Shown: piece by piece, positions 1-6,377 of the stretch
How the letters are laid out: every line of letters starts with the position of its first letter
Numbering within the stretch: the stretch's first letter is position 1
Assembly (NCBI GenBank): GCA_937967425.1
Contig: CALBST010000333.1
Location: 1 to 6,377 of the forward strand
DNA: 6,377 nt
Direction of reading: 5' to 3'
DNA from: an uncultured Caulobacteraceae bacterium
Lineage (GTDB): Bacteria > Pseudomonadota > Alphaproteobacteria > Caulobacterales > TH1-2
The notes under the pieces: model-generated
The model's input: the letters and a program-made list of their open reading frames with translations, nothing else
The model's database searches: none
What the model was told of the DNA's origin: nothing
Program-made: the position numbers and the translations under genes

Positions 1-111
1 CGCTGCTCATCCCCCTGGATGGCGTCGTCCCCCCCGCTGACGGATCCAGCGCGGCGGCCCTGCCGGACTCCCCTGCCGGCGAAAAAGCGCCCCCCTCAAA
101 GGCGCGACATC
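1..111. other. left-edge region without a supportable gene
   Basis: No complete gene is visible before xthA. On the + strand one frame closes at a TGA at 38-40, which could be the last dozen codons of a gene coming from the left. Another frame stays open into xthA and would overlap it by more than 100 bases, which is unlikely. On the - strand an ATG lies at 8-10 beside a G-rich stretch and could start a divergent gene, but only ten bases of it are in view. The stretch has short C runs and a direct repeat TGCCGG at 61-66 and 74-79. None of this is enough to name a product. Confidence 0.4.
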
Positions 112-149
112 GAGGCCCGGTCGCTGAATGCGATCGGGCCTCTTTGAAT
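112..149 (+). terminator. probable intrinsic terminator (13-bp hairpin plus T-rich tail)
   Basis: Bases 112-124 pair with 130-142 as a 13-bp stem containing a single G-U pair (120 with 134). The outer eight pairs are a perfect GAGGCCCG/CGGGCCTC inverted repeat, and the loop is TGAAT. TTT, GAA and TTT follow directly on the + strand, so the tail is short and interrupted. This is the expected shape of a Rho-independent terminator for a + strand gene to the left. No T run flanks the hairpin in the opposite direction. It ends only 38 bases before the xthA start, so it could instead act as a 5' leader structure for xthA. The structure is seen in the sequence; the role is inferred. Confidence 0.5.
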
Positions 150-180
150 TTCCGGGCGCGAGACGCCACACACGGGCCCG

Positions 181-972
181 ATGCTGAGAATCGCGACCTG
201 GAACATCAACTCCGTGCGCCTGCGCATTGGCACTGTTTGCCGCTTCCTTGTGGAGGCGAAGCCAGACGTGTTGTGCCTGCAGGAGATCAAATGCCGTGAC
301 GGCGAGTTTCCTTCGAAGGCGTTCAAAGAAGCGGGCTACAAACATATGCACGTCGTCGGCCAGAAAGGCTGGCATGGCGTCGCCATTGTTTCACGTGTGA
401 AGCTGGAGCCGGTCGAGGCGCCGGCGATCTGCCCGAAGAAAGAAGCGCGGATCGCGGCGGCGCTGATTGATGGCGTTGAAGTGCACAATCTCTATGTGCC
501 GGCGGGCGCGGACGTGCCGGAGCTGACGAACCCGAAGTTCGTCCATAAGCTCAACGTGCTCGACAAAATGAAGACGCTTTACAAGAAGCGCAAAGGCAAG
601 ACGCCGACCGTGCTGGTGGGCGATCTCAACGTCGCGCCGGGCGAGTTCGATGTTTGGAGCCACAAGCAATTGCTCAACGTCGTCTCGCACACGCCGGGCG
701 AAACCGATCGGCTGAACGCGGTGCGCGATCTTGGCGGATTCGTCGATGTCGCGCGCGCGCACAAGCCAGACCCGGAGAAGCTCTTCACCTGGTGGAGCTA
801 CCGCAGCCCAGACTGGACGAAGAATAATCGCGGCCGCCGGCTCGATCATATTTGGGCGACGAGCGATGTGGCTGTGACCTCACAGGCTTCGGCGTTTCAT
901 ATCCATGTGCCGTGCCGCTCATGGGAGCGGCCCAGCGACCATGTTCCCGTGGTGGCGGGGTTGAAGCTTTAG
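181..972 (+). CDS. xthA: exodeoxyribonuclease III (AP endonuclease, ExoIII/Exo-endo-phosphatase family)
   Basis: The 263-residue protein matches the ExoIII family, which cleaves DNA 5' of abasic sites and removes 3'-blocking groups and 3' nucleotides in cytosolic base-excision repair. E. coli ExoIII is 268 residues, so this is full length. The family residues are all present: Asn8 in ATWNINSVR, the metal-binding Glu35 in CLQEIKC, Tyr105 in LYVPAG, Asp148 and Asn150 in GDLNVAP, Asp222 in RLDHIW, and the terminal catalytic pair Asp253-His254 in SDHVPV. The ATG at 181 is the right start because the family core begins within a few residues of it. No clear Shine-Dalgarno sequence precedes it, only GC-rich bases, so translation may depend on a weak or leaderless start. 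A TAG stop is followed by a 74-bp gap to the next gene, which has its own promoter candidate, so the two are probably not tightly coupled. Composition matches its neighbours. Substrate preference within the ExoIII branch cannot be read from sequence alone. Confidence 0.96.
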   Translation: MLRIATWNINSVRLRIGTVCRFLVEAKPDVLCLQEIKCRDGEFPSKAFKEAGYKHMHVVGQKGWHGVAIVSRVKLEPVEAPAICPKKEARIAAALIDGVEVHNLYVPAGADVPELTNPKFVHKLNVLDKMKTLYKKRKGKTPTVLVGDLNVAPGEFDVWSHKQLLNVVSHTPGETDRLNAVRDLGGFVDVARAHKPDPEKLFTWWSYRSPDWTKNNRGRRLDHIWATSDVAVTSQASAFHIHVPCRSWERPSDHVPVVAGLKL

Positions 973-991
973 AGCATTCGTCGCGGACGGA

Positions 992-1019
992 TTGAGACGC
1001 CGGATTGCGCCGCTACAGT
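992..1019 (+). promoter_or_regulatory. candidate sigma70-type promoter for the DUF885 gene
   Basis: TTGAGA at 992-997 matches five of six bases of the -35 consensus. TACAGT at 1014-1019 matches four of six of the -10 consensus, with a 16-bp spacer. Read another way, TTGAGAC followed by GCTACA at 1012-1017 resembles the Caulobacter housekeeping consensus (TTGAC-type -35, then a GCTANAWC-type -10 after 10-14 bp). Transcription would start near 1026, about 20 bases before the ATG at 1047 and downstream of the alternative TTG start at 1005. The match is by eye and such elements occur by chance. Confidence 0.42.
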
Positions 1020-1046
1020 GCGAAGAAAGCAATACGGGGATCGATC

Positions 1047-2897
1047 ATGAGCATTTCTCGACGCGGCGTTCTCGGCGCTGGCGCAGCAGGCGTTGCGGTC
1101 CTTTCGGGCTGCGCTTCGAGTGGCGCATCGGCCGGCGACGCGGCGTTGGCGCCAATCGAGCAGTTGAACGCGGTTCTCGATAGCGCGGTTGCGAATGCGT
1201 TCCGCCGCTCGCCCGAGCGCTGCACGAGCTTGGGGCTTACGGAAGAGCGCGCCGGCTATCGCTTCATTGATAAAGTGAGCGACCCGTCGAAGGCGGCGGC
1301 GCGCGAGGCGCGGGCGCAACTGCAGCAATCGTTAGCAGCGCTACGCGCCGTGGACCGCGAAGCGCTCGAACCGCGCGATCGCGTGACTTACGATGTCGTC
1401 GAAACATCGTGGGTGAATAGCCTCGACAGCAGCGCGTTCGAGTTCGGCGGCGGCGCGGGATCGCCGTATCAAGTGACGCAGCTCACCGGTTCCTATCGCT
1501 CGATGCCGAACTTCCTGAACGAGCAGCATCCGCTGCGCACGGTGGATGAAGCCGATGGCTATCTGGCGCGCGTCGATGGCTTCGCCGGACAGCTCGACGC
1601 GGAAACGCAGATCATCGCGGAGGACGCGGCAGCCGGCGTGATCCCGCCGGATTTCGCGATCGATAAGGCCATTCTGCAGCTGGGCCGTTTTGCGGAAGGC
1701 GAGCCGAACCAGAACATTCTTGTGCAGTCACTGGTGCGGCGCCTGCCCGACGCCGCGGCGATTCCGGAAGCGTCACGCGCCGGATATATCAGCCGTGCTG
1801 AAGCTTCGGTGCGCGAGCGGGTGATTCCGGCGGTGCAGCGACAGATCGCGGCGCTGCAAAGCGTGCGGCCGCGCGCCGTACATGACGCCGGCATCTGGCG
1901 CTTGCCGCAAGGCGCGGAGATGTACGCCGTGGCGCTGCGTTCGCGGACGACGACGAACATGTCGCCGGATGAAATCCATGATGTCGGCCTTGAGCTGATC
2001 GCCCAGTTCAATGCGGAGATGGATGCGATCCTGCGCGCCGAGGGTATGACTCGCGGCAGCGTCGCGCAGCGTGTGCAGGAGCTCTCGCGCCGCCCTGACC
2101 AGCTCTATCCGAACACGGATGCGGGCCGCGAGCAGATCCTGGCGGACTTGAACCAACAAACGCGCGAGATCGAGGCGCTGATGCCGCGCGCCTTCAACAC
2201 GCTGGCGCAGGCGCAACTGGAAATTCGCCGCGTGCCGCCCTTCACAGAAGCCGGCGCGCCGGGCGGTTATTATCAGCGCGCGGCGCTCGATGGCTCGCGT
2301 CCGGGCGCGTACTTCATCAATCTGCGCGACACGCATGAATGGCCACGCTTCACGCTGCCAACGCTGAACTATCACGAAGGCGTGCCGGGCCATCACTGGC
2401 AGATTTCGATTCAGCAGGAATCAGGCTCGATCCCGTTCATCCGCAGCGCGATGCTGGGGTTCAGCGCGTTCAGTGAGGGCTGGGGCCTCTATGCTGAACA
2501 ACTCGCGGACGAGTTGGGAATTTACCAGAACAATCGCTTGGGCCGGTTGGGCTATCTGCAGTCGGCGACATTCCGCGCGTCGCGTCTCGTGTGCGATACG
2601 GGTTTGCACCACAAACGCTGGACACGCGAGCAAGCGATCCAATCGATGATGGAAGCGACGGGCGATCTGGAATCTTCGGTAACGACCGAGATCGAGCGCT
2701 ATTGCGTGAACCCGGGCCAAGCCTGCGCGTACATGATCGGCCGCCAAGCCATCAACAGCATCCGGCAGCAAAGCATGGCTGCGCTTGGGGCGCGATTCGA
2801 CCTGAAGGCGTTCCACGACACGATGCTGGCGAACGGCGCTGTGCCGCTCTCAGTGCTCGAGCGCGTGCTCGCGGATTGGACGTCGGCGCAGAATTAA
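1047..2897 (+). CDS. DUF885 family putative metallopeptidase-like lipoprotein, Tat-type signal
   Basis: This 616-residue protein belongs to the DUF885 (PF05960) family of exported bacterial proteins of about 600 residues, thought to resemble zinc carboxypeptidases; no substrate is established that I know of. The N-terminus has SRRGVL (residues 4-9), a twin-arginine-like motif, then a hydrophobic Ala/Gly stretch and the lipobox LSGC with Cys22. That predicts Tat export and lipidation. Ala follows the Cys, so by the E. coli rule it would not be retained at the inner membrane. The family hallmark is HEGVPGHHWQ, with His443, Glu444, His449 and His450 as probable metal or catalytic residues. It is followed by SEGWGLYAEQ, where Glu477 and Glu484 are further candidate ligands. 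The ATG at 1047 is preferred over an in-frame TTG at 1005: it puts the Tat motif at the very N-terminus, and GGGGA lies at 1036-1040 with 6-bp spacing. The gene follows xthA but has its own promoter candidate. Family assignment is firm; enzymatic activity is inferred. Confidence 0.92.
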   Translation: MSISRRGVLGAGAAGVAVLSGCASSGASAGDAALAPIEQLNAVLDSAVANAFRRSPERCTSLGLTEERAGYRFIDKVSDPSKAAAREARAQLQQSLAALRAVDREALEPRDRVTYDVVETSWVNSLDSSAFEFGGGAGSPYQVTQLTGSYRSMPNFLNEQHPLRTVDEADGYLARVDGFAGQLDAETQIIAEDAAAGVIPPDFAIDKAILQLGRFAEGEPNQNILVQSLVRRLPDAAAIPEASRAGYISRAEASVRERVIPAVQRQIAALQSVRPRAVHDAGIWRLPQGAEMYAVALRSRTTTNMSPDEIHDVGLELIAQFNAEMDAILRAEGMTRGSVAQRVQELSRRPDQLYPNTDAGREQILADLNQQTREIEALMPRAFNTLAQAQLEIRRVPPFTEAGAPGGYYQRAALDGSRPGAYFINLRDTHEWPRFTLPTLNYHEGVPGHHWQISIQQESGSIPFIRSAMLGFSAFSEGWGLYAEQLADELGIYQNNRLGRLGYLQSATFRASRLVCDTGLHHKRWTREQAIQSMMEATGDLESSVTTEIERYCVNPGQACAYMIGRQAINSIRQQSMAALGARFDLKAFHDTMLANGAVPLSVLERVLADWTSAQN

Positions 2898-2915
2898 CCT
2901 TCGCCGCCGTTTCAA

Positions 2916-2932
2916 GCACGTTCTAAGCGTGC
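2916..2932 (+). terminator. weak hairpin after the DUF885 gene, possible terminator
   Basis: GCACG at 2916-2920 pairs with CGTGC at 2928-2932. The stem can extend inward by a G-U and a U-A pair, leaving a three-base loop. It begins 18 bases after the TAA stop. Only a short TTT at 2936-2938 follows, so this is a poor intrinsic terminator. It may slow transcription, or it may be chance in GC-rich DNA. Confidence 0.22.
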
Positions 2933-2978
2933 GCGTTTCGAGGGCGCCAGCTGCGCATTACTGTCCTCCAAACGCGAT

Positions 2979-2992
2979 TGCTACCGGTGTCA
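2979..2992. promoter_or_regulatory. candidate LacI-family operator upstream of pckG
   Basis: TGCTACCGGTGTCA is a 14-bp imperfect palindrome with an ACCGGT centre and outer TG/CA ends; five of seven symmetric pairs match. Even-length sites of the form TGN(3)CCGGN(3)CA with a CG centre are typical of LacI/GalR-family repressors. It lies 140 bp before the GTG start of pckG and is the only such palindrome I noticed in this control region. In rhizobia the LacI-family regulator PckR controls a phosphoenolpyruvate carboxykinase gene, so the location makes functional sense. The site is seen; the binding protein is not encoded in this window and the role is inferred. Confidence 0.38.
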
Positions 2993-3035
2993 TAGGCGAG
3001 TGGGCGGGTACGTCACAGTGGTCCGAAGAACGCGT

Positions 3036-3041
3036 TTGACA
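3036..3041 (+). promoter_or_regulatory. exact -35 hexamer TTGACA, possible pckG promoter
   Basis: TTGACA is a perfect sigma70-type -35 element, but no convincing -10 lies 16-19 bp downstream; the best spaced hexamers, such as ACCTTT at 3059-3064, match poorly. If it is used, transcription would start near 3070. That is at or beyond the ATG at 3068 and leaves about 50 bases of leader before the GTG at 3119. The missing -10 keeps confidence low; an activator-dependent promoter, or chance, would both fit. Confidence 0.25.
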
Positions 3042-3107
3042 TAAACAGCCCACACCAGACCTTTGGGATGAAACGCTACTGGAGCGCCGCGGAACAATGC
3101 GGCGCCT

Positions 3108-3113
3108 GGAGGG
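3108..3113 (+). promoter_or_regulatory. ribosome binding site that decides the pckG start
   Basis: GGAGGG sits five bases before the GTG at 3119-3121, a near-ideal Shine-Dalgarno and spacing. The upstream ATG at 3068 is preceded only by CTTTGG, which is not a good site. This is the best ribosome binding site in the window and argues that pckG translation starts at the GTG. Confidence 0.7.
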
Positions 3114-3118
3114 ATTCC

Positions 3119-5017
<1,899 letters not shown>

Positions 5018-5052
5018 GCGCCACGTCTGATCGGCAATTAGCCTTCCGCGGA
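5018..5052. other. short convergent intergenic gap
   Basis: Only 35 bases separate the stop codons of pckG and the - strand flippase. I see no T-tailed hairpin serving either gene. GTGGCG at 4991-4996, inside the pckG end, could pair with CGCCAC at 5019-5024, but the loop is 22 bases and no T run follows. Termination here may be Rho-dependent. Confidence 0.5.
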
Positions 5053-6377
5053 TCAAGTCGCGGCGGGCTTGCCGCGTCGCATAAGGCGGGGCAGCTCGGT
5101 GCGCGCCAGACGCAGCGAGTCCGCCATTGTGGAGCGGCCGCGCTTGAACAAAGCGATTGTTCCCCACGCGGCGGCGTAAGCGACGACGGCGCTTACAGCG
5201 AGTTGGACGAAATCGCTCGGGAACGACAGACGTTGCACGGCGCTGAGCACGATGAAGGCGACACCTGCGCCTGCCGCGAAAGGCGCGGCGCTGGCGTAGA
5301 GATCCAGCATTCTGATTGGGCCACGGCGCGTCACCCACCACCAAAGCACCGGCATACGCAGAAGCAAATCGCTCAGCGCGAAAGCTGCGGCGACACCGAT
5401 TGCGCCCCAGCGTAGGCCGATGAAAAAGGCGGCGAGACTAGTGACAGTGCTGAAGGCGCTCCAGATCAGGTAATCGCGCGTTCGCGCCTGGCTGATGAAA
5501 AGCATGTCCATGGTCATGCTGACGGGACGGTGCAACGCGGCGAGCGTGAGCCAAGCGAAAATCGGCGCGGCAGGCGCCCATTGCTCGCCGATCACGAACG
5601 GCACCAACACCGGCGCCGTGACGCCTACCGCGACAACGCCGGGGGTCATGAACAGCATGAGTTGGCGAATGACGCGCAGATAGGCGTAGCGATAGCGCTC
5701 CCCCTCCTCATTCAGGCGCGACAGGATCGGCAGCAGCAATTGCTGCAGCACCGTTCTGATGCGATCGAGCGGGATAATTGCGAGCTTGTTGCCACGATCG
5801 TAATGGCCGAGGCCGACATCGCCGACGGCGCGGCCGATGAGAACGCTATCGGCGTCGCGCGCCATGACCACCGCTGCGTCGGCAAGCATGATCGGGCCGC
5901 CAAATTTGTAGAAGTGCAATAGGCCCTTAAAGACCGGCTTCTCCCGCGGAATCCAGCCGACGCCCAGCCAATTGCCGATCAAGCTCACCACTTGCTGAAC
6001 GCCGAAGCCGAGCACGAGCGACCAATATCCGGCGCCCATCAGAGCCGCGGTTAAGCTGGCGCCAAAGCCAAGCGCCACGCTGACGGCGCTGATCATCGCC
6101 ACCCAACCAAACTTCATTTGCCGGTTGAGCAGGGCCTCGTGGATGTTGGTGAAGCCTGTGAGAACCAAGAAGATCGATGAAACCGCCGCCACCAAGCCGA
6201 CGCGCGGATCGTTGTTGTAGAACGCCGCGATCAGTGGCGAGCTGGCCAGCATGATCGCACCAGCGGCAAGTCCAGCGACGACCGTGATCCAGAACAAGCC
6301 CGCGACCTGAGGGCGCTGCAAGGCCGGCGCTTGGATCACAGCCTGGCTGATGCCGAAATTGAGAATGAGCGCCGAGA
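5053..6377 (-). CDS. polysaccharide flippase, Wzx/WzxC type (partial, N-terminus outside window)
   Basis: This is an inner-membrane protein of the oligosaccharide flippase family (MOP superfamily, Polysacc_synt type), which moves lipid-linked sugar units across the membrane for capsule, exopolysaccharide or O-antigen assembly. About 440 codons are visible, with the stop at 5053-5055. The frame stays open to the window edge and reads LNFGISQAVIQAPALQ, the usual conserved segment some 50-60 residues into such proteins. The GTG at 6337-6339 is therefore internal and not the start. About twelve hydrophobic segments can be counted. Early ones include FWITVVAGLAAGAIMLA and the stretch around VALGFGASL. 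A central amphipathic pair follows (GGPIMLADAAVVMARD and the region of RGNKLAIIPLDRI), and late ones include FSTVTSLAAFFIGL and VVAYAAAWGTIALF. An Arg/Lys-rich tail ends the protein. The segment FGGPIMLADAAVV and the GHYDRGNKL motif are typical of the WzxC-like branch. Neighbouring sugar-transfer genes would be expected to the right, upstream on its own strand. The exact polymer cannot be told. Confidence 0.92.
   Translation of the reverse strand, partial: SALILNFGISQAVIQAPALQRPQVAGLFWITVVAGLAAGAIMLASSPLIAAFYNNDPRVGLVAAVSSIFLVLTGFTNIHEALLNRQMKFGWVAMISAVSVALGFGASLTAALMGAGYWSLVLGFGVQQVVSLIGNWLGVGWIPREKPVFKGLLHFYKFGGPIMLADAAVVMARDADSVLIGRAVGDVGLGHYDRGNKLAIIPLDRIRTVLQQLLLPILSRLNEEGERYRYAYLRVIRQLMLFMTPGVVAVGVTAPVLVPFVIGEQWAPAAPIFAWLTLAALHRPVSMTMDMLFISQARTRDYLIWSAFSTVTSLAAFFIGLRWGAIGVAAAFALSDLLLRMPVLWWWVTRRGPIRMLDLYASAAPFAAGAGVAFIVLSAVQRLSFPSDFVQLAVSAVVAYAAAWGTIALFKRGRSTMADSLRLARTELPRLMRRGKPAAT

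Noticed and set aside
82..105. - strand hairpin GCGCC/GGCGC followed by T5, terminator-like
   Set aside because: The stem is only five base pairs and no - strand gene to the right is available for it to terminate; probably chance.
1005..1046. TTG start adding 14 residues to the DUF885 protein
   Set aside because: It would bury the Tat and lipoprotein signal, overlaps the promoter candidate, and has no better ribosome binding site than ATG 1047.
3113..3117. GATTC (GANTC, CcrM-type methylation site) between the pckG ribosome binding site and GTG
   Set aside because: A single five-base site occurs often by chance and nothing else links pckG to cell-cycle methylation here.

Overview
The window is a GC-rich (roughly 60% or more G+C by eye) bacterial chromosomal segment. 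It carries three complete genes on the + strand and one gene on the - strand that runs off the right edge. Codon use, the gene families, and a promoter-like element resembling the Caulobacter housekeeping consensus suggest an alphaproteobacterium, perhaps of the Caulobacterales type. The taxon is inference; no rRNA or other marker gene is present.

Layout: bases 1-180 hold no gene I can support. They contain a strong 13-bp hairpin (112-142) followed by a short T-rich stretch, probably the terminator of a gene lying to the left. xthA (181-972) encodes exodeoxyribonuclease III with all expected catalytic residues. After a 74-bp gap with a candidate promoter comes a DUF885 protein (1047-2897). 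It has a Tat-like lipoprotein signal and an HEGVPGHH metallopeptidase-like motif. A 221-bp region (2898-3118) follows, taken up to the preferred pckG start. It holds a weak hairpin, a LacI-family-like operator and an exact TTGACA hexamer. Next is pckG (3119-5017, GTG start preferred over the ATG at 3068), a GTP-dependent phosphoenolpyruvate carboxykinase with a complete active site. Its stop converges, across 35 bp, on a - strand Wzx/WzxC-type polysaccharide flippase (5053 to beyond 6377) whose N-terminus lies outside the window.

The genes do not form an obvious pathway. xthA is DNA repair, the DUF885 protein is an exported peptidase-like lipoprotein of unknown substrate, and pckG is the gluconeogenic entry enzyme with its own control region. 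The flippase probably belongs to a surface-polysaccharide locus to the right. The most informative points are the pckG start-site correction, the possible LacI-type control of pckG, and the hairpin just upstream of a Shine-Dalgarno-poor xthA start. I see no sign of a mobile element, CRISPR array, RNA gene or previously undescribed multi-gene system.
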